DNA of 64,000 nt from Bacteroides sp. (GCF_030151085.1 NZ_JASLER010000038.1:9355-73354); one strand, 5' to 3'; shown: positions 9,931 to 20,408, counted from the first letter of the stretch. The notes: generated by a model not told the origin, from the sequence alone. A program made the numbers and translations.

Positions 9931-12492
9931 ATGATAAATTACAAGAAAAATCTAACCCTATTAGCGGTCACTCTATTTATGTGTAGCAATCTTGTGGCAC
10001 AAGAACAGGACATTGATTTAAACACACAAAGGTCAGAATCTCAAGATATTCTTATGGTTCCCGGCAAAGTTATAGATCACAAAGGATTGATTATTAATCC
10101 CACCCCTCACAATATTAAACTTGTGGAAGGCGGCAAGCTTGATATATCAAAAGGCATCAACCTAAAGGATATACAAGGAAAATTCTCTTCTGACCTAGGA
10201 TTTGCGAATCTTAGTAAAAGAGGAACAAAACTTATGATCGACTTTGGAGAAAAGGTTTCGCTCAAATCGGGAGTAAAAAGCATTTCAGGCGCATATTCAA
10301 TCAGCATTGACGGAAAAGGTATATCCATTATCGGATATGATGAAAAGGGTGCTTTCTACGGAATACAGACTCTTCGCCAAATAATGAAAAGTCCCATTTC
10401 AGCAAACAACAAACTGCCGCATTTAAAAATCAATGATTACCCCGATCTTCCGTATAGAGGGGTTGTAGAAGGATTTTATGGTACACCTTGGTCGCACCAA
10501 GTAAGGCTATCGCTTATAGACTTTTACGGTCAATTCAAAATGAATTACTACTTGTATGGTCCAAAAGATGACCCCTATCACAGTTGTCCCAACTGGCGTC
10601 TCCCCTATCCCGAAAAAGAAGCCGAAAGTATCAAAGAACTGGTGACTGCCTGTAATCGTAATCGAGTAGACTTTGTATGGGCCATTCATCCGGGACAGGA
10701 TATCAAGTGGAATGATACCGACTACAATAATCTGGTTCATAAATTCAACCTGATGTATGATCTCGGTGTACATTCGTTCGCCATCTTTTTTGACGATATC
10801 GAAGGCGAAGGTACAAACCCAACGAAACAGACCGAGTTGCTGAACAGGTTGAATAGAGACTTTGTGAAAGCAAAAGGGGATGTGTCCCCTCTCATTGTTT
10901 GTCCGACAGACTATTCCAAACTTTGGGCAAACCCCACCCCACAAGGAAGCCTGAGCATATATGGTAATACTCTGGATCCCTCAATCAATGTATTTTGGAC
11001 TGGCGATGTTGTGTGCAGCGATCTTACCAAAGAGACAATGGACTGGGTAAACTCCCGAATCAAACGCCCCGCACTATATTGGTGGAACTTCCCCGTTACC
11101 GACTATGCACGTCATATCATCATGCAAGGTCCTGCCTATGGTCTCGACACCTCGCTCACCTCAAATGACCTTTGCGGATTAATCAGCAATCCGATGGAAC
11201 ACGGTGAAGCCTCCAAGCTGGCACTTTACGGCGTAGCCGATTATGCTTGGAACATAGCGGGATACAACCCTATCGACAACTGGGAACGCGGCATTGCCGA
11301 ACTCACCCCTGAAGCAAAAGAAGCGTACAGAACTTTTGCCATTCATTCGTGTGATACGGAAACCGGATACCGGAGAGCTGAATCGTGGGAAACAGAGACG
11401 TTCAGAATAAATAGCTACACTAAAGAAGAATTCAACAACCTGCAAAGAGAGTTTGAAAAAATAGAAAAGGCTCCCGCAGAGATGGAAGATAAATGTGCAA
11501 ATAAGATACTCCTTAATGAACTTCGTCCCTGGCTCGTGGAGTTTGGCAAACTCGGTACCAGAGGAAAGAAAGTGTTGGACTTGATAGAGCTTTACACGAA
11601 AGCTGACAATACAACATTCTGGACTGCATACATTAATAATCTGATGACGGAAGAAGACCGTAAAGCATTCAATGCCCACAAATCCGGTACAATGAAAATG
11701 CAATCGTTCTATGAAAATGCAATGGACGATTTATTGAAAAAGTTCTATGTAAAACTGACGGGAGAGCTTCCTCTTTCTTACAGGGCAATAGGTTCATTCA
11801 AAAACCTCAGTACTATTCAGAGCAAACTGATGTTTGACAATGACACTACTACATTCTACACTTCGGGCACTTCGCAGGACAACCAGAGCTGGATTGGCGC
11901 TGATCTCGGCAATGCAAAAGAGATTTCCGAAATTTCCATTCTGCAAGGCAGGAATTCGGAGGACGATGTAGATTACTTTGACAACGCTCTAGTAGAGTAT
12001 TCGGAAGACGGAAAAAGCTGGACTGCACTTACTGACAGCCTCCAAAAACAGTATGTAATAAACTGGAGCGGGACTCCCGTGAAAGCCCGATATGTCCGGC
12101 TAAAGAGACTTTCATCAACAAAGAGTAACTGGGCTGCTGTCCGCTCATTTGAAATAAATCCGATAAAAGTGAAGAACCTGAACTTTCACATTGAGGCTGA
12201 CGACTTAGAAAAGGCTCTCTTGGCATTTGATAAAAATCCTTCTACTTCGTACATCAACAATGGTGTTTTATCCTTCACGCTTCCCAAAGATATTTCAGGA
12301 TGCACTCTGTTACTCAAACCGAATTCATCAAAAGGACCTTTAAAGCTACTTCAATATTCCTCTGATCATAAATTGCTGGCAGAAACAACACTAAGCACTC
12401 CTTTCATAAAAGTAGATTTTGCAAAGGGAACAGAGAAAGTTGAAATTGATGGAGCTATAGAGATATTTGAAATTATCTTTATTCCTTCTTAA
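9931..12492 (+). CDS. Secreted GH84 beta-N-acetylglucosaminidase (O-GlcNAcase/hyaluronidase-like) with CBM32-type module
   Basis: Hydrolyses terminal beta-linked GlcNAc by substrate-assisted catalysis. 853 residues from the ATG at 9931, which gives a clean signal peptide (LTLLAVTLFMCSNLVAQ); an in-frame ATG at 9907 is possible, while the TTG at 9850 precedes a hairpin and is unlikely. Domains: a GH20b-like N-terminal domain (about 30-165), GH84 barrel (about 170-460) opening with YRGVVEGFYGTPWS and carrying the catalytic Asp pair in FFDDIEGEG (D288-D289), a helical linker, an F5/8-type (CBM32) beta-sandwich (about 610-730, WIGADLG...ARYVRLKRL) and a small C-terminal beta domain. The catalytic pair matches the family member BtGH84. 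It ends the PUL of tandem SusC/D pairs, so the likely substrate is host glycan bearing exposed GlcNAc. Lacks a lipobox, so probably periplasmic. Confidence 0.94.
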   Translation: MINYKKNLTLLAVTLFMCSNLVAQEQDIDLNTQRSESQDILMVPGKVIDHKGLIINPTPHNIKLVEGGKLDISKGINLKDIQGKFSSDLGFANLSKRGTKLMIDFGEKVSLKSGVKSISGAYSISIDGKGISIIGYDEKGAFYGIQTLRQIMKSPISANNKLPHLKINDYPDLPYRGVVEGFYGTPWSHQVRLSLIDFYGQFKMNYYLYGPKDDPYHSCPNWRLPYPEKEAESIKELVTACNRNRVDFVWAIHPGQDIKWNDTDYNNLVHKFNLMYDLGVHSFAIFFDDIEGEGTNPTKQTELLNRLNRDFVKAKGDVSPLIVCPTDYSKLWANPTPQGSLSIYGNTLDPSINVFWTGDVVCSDLTKETMDWVNSRIKRPALYWWNFPVTDYARHIIMQGPAYGLDTSLTSNDLCGLISNPMEHGEASKLALYGVADYAWNIAGYNPIDNWERGIAELTPEAKEAYRTFAIHSCDTETGYRRAESWETETFRINSYTKEEFNNLQREFEKIEKAPAEMEDKCANKILLNELRPWLVEFGKLGTRGKKVLDLIELYTKADNTTFWTAYINNLMTEEDRKAFNAHKSGTMKMQSFYENAMDDLLKKFYVKLTGELPLSYRAIGSFKNLSTIQSKLMFDNDTTTFYTSGTSQDNQSWIGADLGNAKEISEISILQGRNSEDDVDYFDNALVEYSEDGKSWTALTDSLQKQYVINWSGTPVKARYVRLKRLSSTKSNWAAVRSFEINPIKVKNLNFHIEADDLEKALLAFDKNPSTSYINNGVLSFTLPKDISGCTLLLKPNSSKGPLKLLQYSSDHKLLAETTLSTPFIKVDFAKGTEKVEIDGAIEIFEIIFIPS

Positions 12493-12511
12493 CTTCATTC
12501 CAAGGAATAAC

Positions 12512-12557
12512 CAACTCATATTCAAATGGAAAGGGCTTTCCGTTTGAATATGAGTTG
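12512..12557. terminator. Bidirectional intrinsic terminator between convergent GH84 and GH43 genes
   Basis: 15-bp perfect stem (CAACTCATATTCAAA with TTTGAATATGAGTTG), extended inward by a further GGAAAG/CTTTCC pairing and followed by CTCTTTT on the + strand. It lies between two convergent stop codons, where it can end both transcripts. Confidence 0.85.
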
Positions 12558-12562
12558 CTCTT

Positions 12563-15013
12563 TTAATATAGAGTGTAATTCTTTACTTGCTCCCAGTAAT
12601 TCTCTAACTTCTCGGCTTCCGATGTCGTTATTTGGATGATAGCACCATGCTTGGGAGCTGTAAAATTAGTAGTTTTCATTACTCCCTCGTTAAAACGCCC
12701 CAAATTTTTGAAGTTAACAAAATCTGAGGTTTCGATAAAAGCAAAGTTATGAGGATTTACGCTATAAACGTCGTACATCAACACCCATTTGTCTTCACCA
12801 ATTCGTTTCCATACGTTGGGAGCTTCGCATGCTTTCGGTTCATAGTCATACCAACGGGGATCGAACTCAAAATTTCCGTTAGCTCTATCCGAAACAGCGT
12901 GTTTTATGCCCGCAGGTCCATCATGGGCTACATAAAACAAGTGATATTTATCACCGACCTTGGTAATGTCTCCGTCAATAGCCGAAACTTTCTCATTGGG
13001 ATACTCAAACAGAATTTGAGGCAAGGTTTCAATGGTATCAAAGTCATCGTTTACGTATACATAGTATAATTTATTCGCCTCGTTCTTAAAGCGCATAGTG
13101 AAATATATCATCAATTTGCCTTTGTGTTCATCATAAGTCACCTCAGGTGCCCATGCACAACCTATCTCACTCATGGCAGCTGACATTTGATCAAAACGAA
13201 TATTAGTACGTTTCCAGTTTATCAAATCCCATGATTTCATCAATACCAGTCCACGGTTATTACCCCAACCATATACTTTACCATCACGCTCCCATTCAGT
13301 CTCACGGTAACCATCCCTCTTAGCAAAGACATGCAAGTCGGTCATAGCCAAATAAAAAGCGCCATCGGGTCCACGATAGATGTGTGGGTCGCGAATTCCC
13401 TTTTGATAGGCGATTGTATCTCCGGCCATTACAGGTTTACCATCATTTAATGCAGTAAATGTATACCCATCGTGACTGACAGCCATATAAAGACCATGCG
13501 TTTCATCCTTGTGACAAACCATCAAATAAGCACTCATATCTTTCTCTTGAGGAATGGCGTTACGGTAACGGAACCGACTAAAATCTGCACCTCCCTTACC
13601 GGCAGAAAGTAAACCGATGCGCAAGGCATAAAAGCCTTTATAATTATTATGATGCAATGATGATACATTTAGGTTTTCGACTAATGTAATCCATTCGGTA
13701 CCCTCTTTACTGACTTGTATTCTTATCCTGTTTCCTTGATTTTGGATTTTGGCTATGAACTTCTTACCTATTTTATTGGGTACTTCAAACTTATTTTCAG
13801 CATCCCGGTAAATAGTGAATTTCTTTCCATCGGATGTTATACCTGAATAGGCTTTTTCGTTATAGAATAAGACAAGCCCAGCTACATTCCCTACACCGAC
13901 ATTGACTGTGACCTGTGTTTCATAATTCTTATCTTCAACGGTAGTCAGCAGCAGACGGGCATTGGCAGGAGTATTTCCTTTTGCCTTCACCATCAAAGTT
14001 TGATTAATAAAGTTCAGAGAGGCAGGAGCATATTCCTGCCAAAAGGTCCATTGCAGTCCTAATTGGGGTCTATCAAAATCATCTGATAATTGCAATCCGT
14101 GTTTTATCTTCTGTGAGACTTTTATAGGCTTAGCAGTCGATTTCGTGCGATACCATCCATCAGAAGTCCATTCGATAGGTTCTATTAGAGTAGAACGCCC
14201 CAAGGTATGATAACCTTTAGCATAAGCATGATATATTATCCACCAATTTCCATTCACATCGTCAATCAATGTACCGTGTCCTTTCGACCACCAGTTGTCT
14301 GTTGAGCTATAAGTATGCACTATCGGATTATAAGGAGAGTTTTCCCAAGGTCCAAGAATACTCTTTGAACGAGCGGCAACAACCATGTGACTAGTTGCCG
14401 GACCAGCTGTTCCTCCTTGTGCGGAAGTCAGATAATAATAGCCATTGTGATAGTTCAACTTCGGTGATTCTAAACACATGCATTCCGTTTCCCATTGCTC
14501 CGGATATTTCCATCCATCATATACTTGCTTCTTTTCTCCAATAGTAGCAAGCCCATCTTCTGTCAGCTGAATTACCTCTCCTTCATTGACATATAGATAA
14601 CGGTTGCCATTCTCATCAGTTATATGTCCAGGGTCAATGCCACTAACTTTCAAATCAACTGGTTTACTCCACGGACCTTTGATGTCAGTTGCCCATATCA
14701 CCCAGTTGGTTCCTGCCGCCGGATAATAAATATAGTATTTGCCTTTATATTTCAATAAATCGGGTGCCATAGCGGAACCTTCATATTCAGGCATTGCACG
14801 ACAAATCGGTTCCCAATTTATCAAATCCCTCGAATGCCAGATAAGAAAACCAGGTGCATAATAAAAAGGAGAATGAGTCATGTAATAGTCTTCTCCTTCA
14901 CGCATAACCGTAGGATCGGGATAATCACCTGGCAGAATTGCTTTGGGATAGTCTTGTGCTGCCAGTGTGGTTATAATGGTAAAGACATAAGTAATCAATA
15001 ATATTTTCTTCAT
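12563..15013 (-). CDS. Secreted bimodular GH43 family glycosidase (two GH43 domains)
   Basis: Five-bladed-propeller glycosidase, probably an arabinosidase/xylosidase/galactosidase type; the exact specificity is not readable. 816 residues from the ATG at 15013, which opens a signal peptide (MKKILLITYVFTIITTLAAQ); the longer upstream frame is rejected because it puts 25 extra residues before that signal. The N-terminal GH43 domain (about 25-320) keeps all three acids: Asp in YPDPT, Asp in GIDPGH, Glu in CLESPK. A beta-sandwich follows (about 330-510). A second GH43-like domain (about 515-800) also keeps a triad: RDPHI, IDGDI and CEAPNVWK. It is the last gene of the sigma-SusC-SusD operon, 145 bases after SusD with a hairpin between. 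No lipobox, so likely periplasmic. Confidence 0.93.
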   Translation of the reverse strand: MKKILLITYVFTIITTLAAQDYPKAILPGDYPDPTVMREGEDYYMTHSPFYYAPGFLIWHSRDLINWEPICRAMPEYEGSAMAPDLLKYKGKYYIYYPAAGTNWVIWATDIKGPWSKPVDLKVSGIDPGHITDENGNRYLYVNEGEVIQLTEDGLATIGEKKQVYDGWKYPEQWETECMCLESPKLNYHNGYYYLTSAQGGTAGPATSHMVVAARSKSILGPWENSPYNPIVHTYSSTDNWWSKGHGTLIDDVNGNWWIIYHAYAKGYHTLGRSTLIEPIEWTSDGWYRTKSTAKPIKVSQKIKHGLQLSDDFDRPQLGLQWTFWQEYAPASLNFINQTLMVKAKGNTPANARLLLTTVEDKNYETQVTVNVGVGNVAGLVLFYNEKAYSGITSDGKKFTIYRDAENKFEVPNKIGKKFIAKIQNQGNRIRIQVSKEGTEWITLVENLNVSSLHHNNYKGFYALRIGLLSAGKGGADFSRFRYRNAIPQEKDMSAYLMVCHKDETHGLYMAVSHDGYTFTALNDGKPVMAGDTIAYQKGIRDPHIYRGPDGAFYLAMTDLHVFAKRDGYRETEWERDGKVYGWGNNRGLVLMKSWDLINWKRTNIRFDQMSAAMSEIGCAWAPEVTYDEHKGKLMIYFTMRFKNEANKLYYVYVNDDFDTIETLPQILFEYPNEKVSAIDGDITKVGDKYHLFYVAHDGPAGIKHAVSDRANGNFEFDPRWYDYEPKACEAPNVWKRIGEDKWVLMYDVYSVNPHNFAFIETSDFVNFKNLGRFNEGVMKTTNFTAPKHGAIIQITTSEAEKLENYWEQVKNYTLY

Positions 15014-15056
15014 ATTTAATATTTTATCATTTTGAGAACAGTGATACAAAATAAGC

Positions 15057-15103
15057 AATAAATAGGAGTTAGCTTCTAATTGAAGCAATAACTCCTATTT
15101 ATT
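15057..15103. repeat. Large inverted repeat between SusD and GH43 genes
   Basis: Outer arms AATAAATAGGAGTTA and TAACTCCTATTTATT match over 15 bp, with an inner GCTTC/GAAGC stem and a 5-base loop. Because it lies inside what looks like one operon, it probably stabilises the upstream SusC/D mRNA or partly terminates before GH43. In Bacteroides susC/D transcripts are usually more abundant than enzyme transcripts, which fits. Confidence 0.7.
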
Positions 15104-15158
15104 ATTATAAAGATTAACCGATACTTCTCAATAAGTCAATCACTATTGAGTAATTAAT

Positions 15159-17126
15159 TTACCAATCCGGATTCTGCAATAAATTACCATTGAGACGTAT
15201 TTCATCTGTAGGTATTGGCTGCAAATAATCTTTCTGTTTGAATTGGCGGTCTACTATAGTACTACCAATAACGCATCCCGGCTCCATTGGAGTTAAACCG
15301 GCATATTCAGGAAAGTCTACACGTTCTTGCAAAATAACCGCAGTTGGGAATGCCTCAGCACTATACACAGGTTTATTATCAATAGGACTTATTAAAGTCT
15401 TGATGTAAGAGTCTTTACCTTTGTAAGAAAGATAAATACCGCATGTTGGTTGGCCAGAAAGAGTTTTCTCTGCTATTCCCCATCGGCAAAGATCGTTAAA
15501 GCGTAATCTTTCGGCATATAATTCGCAAGCACGTTCGCGACGTATTTCACCTAACATAGTAAGATGTCCATATCCTTTTTCATCGGCTATGCGATTGGCT
15601 CCGGCAAGTAAAGCAGTATTCAGTGGTGCTACTCCCGCACGTTCACGAACTTTATTGATAGACTTATTCAAATCGTCATCAGAAATTTCTCCATTGCCCA
15701 ATTCACAGACTGCTTCAGCATAAGTTAGATACATTTCTGCCAAGCGAATATGCATACAGTCCGGAGCTTCAGCACCATTGGTTTTAACGCTAGCCATTTC
15801 TGTACGATACTTACGGCTTCCGACACTACCTCCGGCCAGAGAACGATAATTAGGTACATTCATATATGTACCAGGAGCTAAAGTAGTTATATCAGTACTA
15901 TAATTAGCACCGGAACCATACATACCATATCCCCAACTCCAAGAGAACTCTTCTTTCCAATCCGTTTTAGCAGCATTCTGTACAGCGCGAAAACGCCAGT
16001 CACGATTTTTCATCTCGGACATAAAGTCAGTATAGCCTTGAAACAAGGGAGAGAGATGAACCGGTAGACCATCAGTACAAAGGTACATATCGGCTAATTT
16101 ACGTGTCATACCTGCATACCAAGTATGAGTAAAGAACAACTTGGACGGACGATTTGTAGCATCATATACCGAACGAAAAATAGATTCTTTATTGGTACTC
16201 TTATCCATACCAGCAGGATTGGAGTCGCCACCTTCCAAATTAAAGAGATAGTAATAACTACAATGCGCATACATATCATCATTGCCAGTACCTTTCACTG
16301 TTTCAACCCCTTTCCATAGGGCGAAAGCATTATTTTCCATAACTTCCTTCGACAAGTTCTTTGCCATAGTCAATAAACTCTCCACAGAAGGATATCCCTC
16401 CGGTTTGTGGGTACCGGCACCGAATTTTGTTCCGTCACCGTCTGTCTTCTCTCCAACATATTTATCCCAAGTACCAGCATAAAGGCATACACGAGCTTTG
16501 AAAGCTTTGGCTGCCTCCAAAGTTACTTGCCCATCATTAGAGGTACTTGCAACGGTAGTCCCTGCCAATTTAACGATAGTTGCATCCAAATCATCAAGAA
16601 CCTGTTTGATAACCTCATAACGGGATGCACGTTTACCCTGTAAGATTGCAGCATCGTTCGTATCAGGTGATTTAGTAGCTATAATCACACCACCATATCG
16701 CTGTACCAGAAAAAAATGATGCCATGCACGGAAGAAATACGCCTGCCCTATTGAACCCGCAATCTCATCTTGATTGGTATATTTCTCACCCTTTGCAATC
16801 AAATCGTTGCAACGGCGTATCCATCTATATACAGTAGTATAATAAGTATCGGAAGTCGGAGTAGAACCTAGACCCGTGCTACCGCCTCCTGTATCTGTTC
16901 CACCGTCAAAACCCAAACCTTCTATTACTCCCTTATTAGCATCAGCTACTTCCCATGCAAAAATATCTTCATGCAATTTCAAGGCAGCAGCAACAAAATC
17001 ACTCTTTTTATTGAAGTAGATGGCTTCTGTTTGTTGGTCGAGCGGATCCAAATCCAGGAAGTTGCTGCAACCGGTTGTCAACAATGCACCAGCCAACAAT
17101 GCTATAAATATATTATTCTTTTTCAT
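15159..17126 (-). CDS. RagB/SusD family nutrient-uptake lipoprotein
   Basis: 655-residue glycan-binding lipoprotein. Signal MKKNNIFIALLAGALLTTGC with lipid cysteine at residue 20, then the typical FLDLDPLDQQTEAIYF start of classical SusD/RagB proteins. Later marks are GSIGQAYFFRAWHHFFLVQRYGG (TPR-like helices), the HIRLAEMYLTYAEAV helix, INKVRERAGV and IRRERACELYAERLRFNDLCRWG, then PIPTDEIRLNGNLLQNPDW at the end. It belongs to a different clade from the three SusD_2-type proteins in this window. It follows its SusC by 24 bases, so the two are co-transcribed. Its ligand is unknown. Confidence 0.96.
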   Translation of the reverse strand: MKKNNIFIALLAGALLTTGCSNFLDLDPLDQQTEAIYFNKKSDFVAAALKLHEDIFAWEVADANKGVIEGLGFDGGTDTGGGSTGLGSTPTSDTYYTTVYRWIRRCNDLIAKGEKYTNQDEIAGSIGQAYFFRAWHHFFLVQRYGGVIIATKSPDTNDAAILQGKRASRYEVIKQVLDDLDATIVKLAGTTVASTSNDGQVTLEAAKAFKARVCLYAGTWDKYVGEKTDGDGTKFGAGTHKPEGYPSVESLLTMAKNLSKEVMENNAFALWKGVETVKGTGNDDMYAHCSYYYLFNLEGGDSNPAGMDKSTNKESIFRSVYDATNRPSKLFFTHTWYAGMTRKLADMYLCTDGLPVHLSPLFQGYTDFMSEMKNRDWRFRAVQNAAKTDWKEEFSWSWGYGMYGSGANYSTDITTLAPGTYMNVPNYRSLAGGSVGSRKYRTEMASVKTNGAEAPDCMHIRLAEMYLTYAEAVCELGNGEISDDDLNKSINKVRERAGVAPLNTALLAGANRIADEKGYGHLTMLGEIRRERACELYAERLRFNDLCRWGIAEKTLSGQPTCGIYLSYKGKDSYIKTLISPIDNKPVYSAEAFPTAVILQERVDFPEYAGLTPMEPGCVIGSTIVDRQFKQKDYLQPIPTDEIRLNGNLLQNPDW

Positions 17127-17150
17127 AATCGTTCTTTATTTGATGGTTAA

Positions 17151-20100
17151 TTAGAATGTCAAGTCAATACCAAATGACAGTGTACGTGCAAATACATCCA
17201 TATTTCCTGAATTAGTCGCTGCTTTACTTTCCGGATCGAAACCGTCCTTCACATTAGAGAATTCAAAAAGATTATCAGCGGAAACATAGACACGGAGATT
17301 TTCTACACCTACTTTAGAAAGCAAAGTCTTAGGAATAGTATAGCCCAAACAAACATTCTTGGCACGTACATACCAACTGTTCACGACATTAATATCATTG
17401 TATTGTTTGTAGTTCCAGTCATTCCGTTTGCCACCCATCCAACCACACATAATGGGATAACGAGCATTTGGATTCTCAGGTGTCCATGTATTTCCCCAGA
17501 AGGTTTCATTCTGGTTGGTATAAATAGCATTGAATGGACTTCCTAACCAACCTTCACGCAACACATACATCTGTCCGACACCTTGCAGGAACATGGAGAA
17601 ATCGAATCCTTTGTATTTTGCTCCCAAGTTGATACCAAATTCATAGTGAGGATTAGCATCACCAAAATATACAAGGTCATCCGTGGTAATTCTACCATCT
17701 TTATCAACATCCACACGACGTACACAGCCTGGTATCAACTGATCTGCCGAACCTTGTACAGGGTGAATACCTCCACTTTTCTTCGTTATCTCCTGATAGT
17801 AAGCATTAACTTCAGCATCATTCTGCAAATAGCCATCAGTCTTATATACGTAAATGGCATTCAACGGTTTTCCTTCTTGCCATGCAGTACCACCCACCTT
17901 ATTATTAAGTCCCACACTATGTACAGCGGCACCGTTATAGTTTGTCACTTTGGTTTTGGCATCTGCCAATGTGAAGCCTACATTATATTGAAAATCCCGA
18001 CCTATTCTATCCTGCCATTGTAGGTTTAATTCCCAACCATTGGCGCGGAAACCTCCGTCATTTGTTTTAGGAGCACCGGCACCTAAAGTTGCAGGATAGG
18101 TAATTGAAATCAACATATCATTATTCTTTCGTACATAGTACTCGAATGTTCCGGACAAACGGTTATTAAGAGTAGCAAAATCAAGACCGAAGTTCAAGGT
18201 ACTGACACGTTCCCAAGTACGATTTCTGGAAGACATACCGTCAATCCATGCTGTACTAACTTTCTGACCATTGTAACCCAGGATGGTGTTTCCTTGTTTA
18301 ATAGTCGAAATGTAGTCATAATCTCCGATACCGGTCTGTGAACCAGCCTCTCCATACGAAGCACGGAGTTTCAAGTTATCGAAGATACCCTTTTCCTTTA
18401 AGAAAGTGAATTCAGAGAGACGAATACCTCCCGATACACCAAGGAAGTTTGCCCAACGATTATCTTTGTAGAACTTGGAAGAACCGTCACGACGGAAAAG
18501 ACCTTCTAATAAATAAATACCTTTATAATCATAATTCAGACGACCGATATATGAAACCGTACCATTGTGATTACTGCCACCTGTAGCTTCCGAAGTAGCT
18601 ACATCACCAGTATTAATATCATCCAATTCATCATTCAGCATATTTTTACGGAAGTTATACATCTTCTTGTATTCAGTCTTCTCCGCTGTCATACCAAACA
18701 TAGCTGCTACATTATGGTTACCAAACAAACGAGTATAATTAAGGAAACCGCCATAAGTCTGATAGAATGCATCTTCAAAAGTATTCTTTACCCAGCAGTC
18801 CTTATCGGCAGAAGATTTATAAGGTTCGCCAGTCGTTGCGCCTGCTACTGGAGTTCCGTTTTTAGATTCTCCTGCCCAGTCATAGTTTGTAACCCTCGTC
18901 TGACGTTCCAACTTCAAGTGCTTACGGATACGGAAGTTTGCATTGGTACTGAATGAAAGCCCTTGTGTTATCTTACCCAAGTCTATCGTCAGTTTACCAC
19001 CTAAACGAAGTATCTCTTCCGTATCATTAGTACGACCACCTTCTATCAATTGAGAAAGCACATTGCGTTCTCCTGAGAAAGTATCGTAAAATTGTCCGAA
19101 TTCATTATATAACGGGAAAAGATAGAAGTCCTGTACTCCTTGTCCAATACCCTGCGTAGGAGTACTTACCGTTCTCTTGTCATAAGACAAATTAAACTCC
19201 GTCTTGATGTACTTACTCAGTTGATAATCAATATTGGAACGGAAATTATATTTATGTTGACCATCAAACACAACCTTTTCCAAAGAACGGTCCTTAGAAT
19301 AACCTAATGAAGTAACCGCTCTCAATTTTTCATTACCACCACTAATGGTAATATTATGATTTTGCCCCCAAGTGGTTCCATAAATAGCATCAAATACATC
19401 AACCGATGGGTCAAGGTGTCTCCACATCGCATTCTCCACGCCTTCATAAATCTGACCTTGTGCTACGGTTCTCCATGAATTTTCAGACCACATCCACCAT
19501 TGCGGAGTTTTGTCCTCGCGAGCCAATGCATCATTCTCAGTAGCATGAATAAACATATTAGCCCAAGTTACACCATCAGCAATAGGAAAACGCTTACCCG
19601 GAATATTAGCATGTACACTACCATTATAAGTTACATTAACTTTACCCTCTTTAGCACGTTTAGTAGTTACCAATATTACACCCGCACCTGCTTTATTACC
19701 ATAGATGGCTGCCGAAGCATCTTTCAATACAGATACACTTTCAATGTCACTGGGATTCATTTGAGAAAGTTCCCACATATAAGCTTCCACTCCATCTATC
19801 AAAACCAAGGGATTGGCATCCTTATTAACAGACATACCACCACGCAAAGAAATAGAGGTATTTTCATTACCCGGACGTGAAGAAGAGCGTGTAATAGTAA
19901 GCCCCGGAATAGTTCCCTGTAAAGCAGCTGCAACTGAAGTTGTAGCTTTACCTTTTAGCACTTCATCACCTCTAACCTGAGATACAGAACCAGATAAAGT
20001 AGCCTTCTTTTGAGTACCATAACCTACAACTATCACTTCATCCAACAGTTCACTATCTTCTTTCAGCGTTACGTTGATATTTGCTTTTCCCTTTAAAGCA

Positions 20101-20408
20101 ATTTCCTGTGTCTGGTAACCAATATAAGAAATCACAAGAGTCGCATTGGGCGAAGCACTGACCGAAAAGTTACCATTCATATCGGAGATAACCCCTACAC
20201 TTGTACCTTTCACCAGAATACTAGCGCCAATAATAGGTTCATCATTGGCATCTACAATTAGTCCCTTCACATTACCAGTCTGCAAAACAGTCTGTACCTC
20301 ATTCACATCTGCAAAAGCTGTTTGCGGACTACCTGCAAAAAGAATGGAAGCCATCGCTGTAGAGAACAATATTCTCTTCGATGAGAATCTTAGAAAATCA
20401 TTCTTCAT
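17151..20408 (-). CDS. SusC/RagA-family TonB-dependent outer-membrane transporter
   Basis: 1085 residues from the ATG at 20408, which begins a signal peptide ending QTAFA; a start at 20432 would add eight residues before it. Carboxypeptidase-D-like domain (NVKGLIVDANDEPIIGASI, about 47-125), TonB-box-like DEVIVVGYGTQKK, plug (SLRGGMS, VLIDGVEAY, ASAAIYGNKAGAGVILVTTK) and the beta barrel ending in FGIDLTF. There is no STN domain, so although an ECF sigma factor is encoded 45 bases upstream, this protein lacks the module normally used to signal through FecR. The VIVVGYGTQKK type and the classical SusD partner set it apart from the other three SusC proteins here. Confidence 0.96.
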   Translation of the reverse strand: MKNDFLRFSSKRILFSTAMASILFAGSPQTAFADVNEVQTVLQTGNVKGLIVDANDEPIIGASILVKGTSVGVISDMNGNFSVSASPNATLVISYIGYQTQEIALKGKANINVTLKEDSELLDEVIVVGYGTQKKATLSGSVSQVRGDEVLKGKATTSVAAALQGTIPGLTITRSSSRPGNENTSISLRGGMSVNKDANPLVLIDGVEAYMWELSQMNPSDIESVSVLKDASAAIYGNKAGAGVILVTTKRAKEGKVNVTYNGSVHANIPGKRFPIADGVTWANMFIHATENDALAREDKTPQWWMWSENSWRTVAQGQIYEGVENAMWRHLDPSVDVFDAIYGTTWGQNHNITISGGNEKLRAVTSLGYSKDRSLEKVVFDGQHKYNFRSNIDYQLSKYIKTEFNLSYDKRTVSTPTQGIGQGVQDFYLFPLYNEFGQFYDTFSGERNVLSQLIEGGRTNDTEEILRLGGKLTIDLGKITQGLSFSTNANFRIRKHLKLERQTRVTNYDWAGESKNGTPVAGATTGEPYKSSADKDCWVKNTFEDAFYQTYGGFLNYTRLFGNHNVAAMFGMTAEKTEYKKMYNFRKNMLNDELDDINTGDVATSEATGGSNHNGTVSYIGRLNYDYKGIYLLEGLFRRDGSSKFYKDNRWANFLGVSGGIRLSEFTFLKEKGIFDNLKLRASYGEAGSQTGIGDYDYISTIKQGNTILGYNGQKVSTAWIDGMSSRNRTWERVSTLNFGLDFATLNNRLSGTFEYYVRKNNDMLISITYPATLGAGAPKTNDGGFRANGWELNLQWQDRIGRDFQYNVGFTLADAKTKVTNYNGAAVHSVGLNNKVGGTAWQEGKPLNAIYVYKTDGYLQNDAEVNAYYQEITKKSGGIHPVQGSADQLIPGCVRRVDVDKDGRITTDDLVYFGDANPHYEFGINLGAKYKGFDFSMFLQGVGQMYVLREGWLGSPFNAIYTNQNETFWGNTWTPENPNARYPIMCGWMGGKRNDWNYKQYNDINVVNSWYVRAKNVCLGYTIPKTLLSKVGVENLRVYVSADNLFEFSNVKDGFDPESKAATNSGNMDVFARTLSFGIDLTF

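Noticed and set aside
11179..11703. 174-codon ORF on the - strand
   Set aside because: Antisense to GH84; the GH84 frame has the catalytic motifs.
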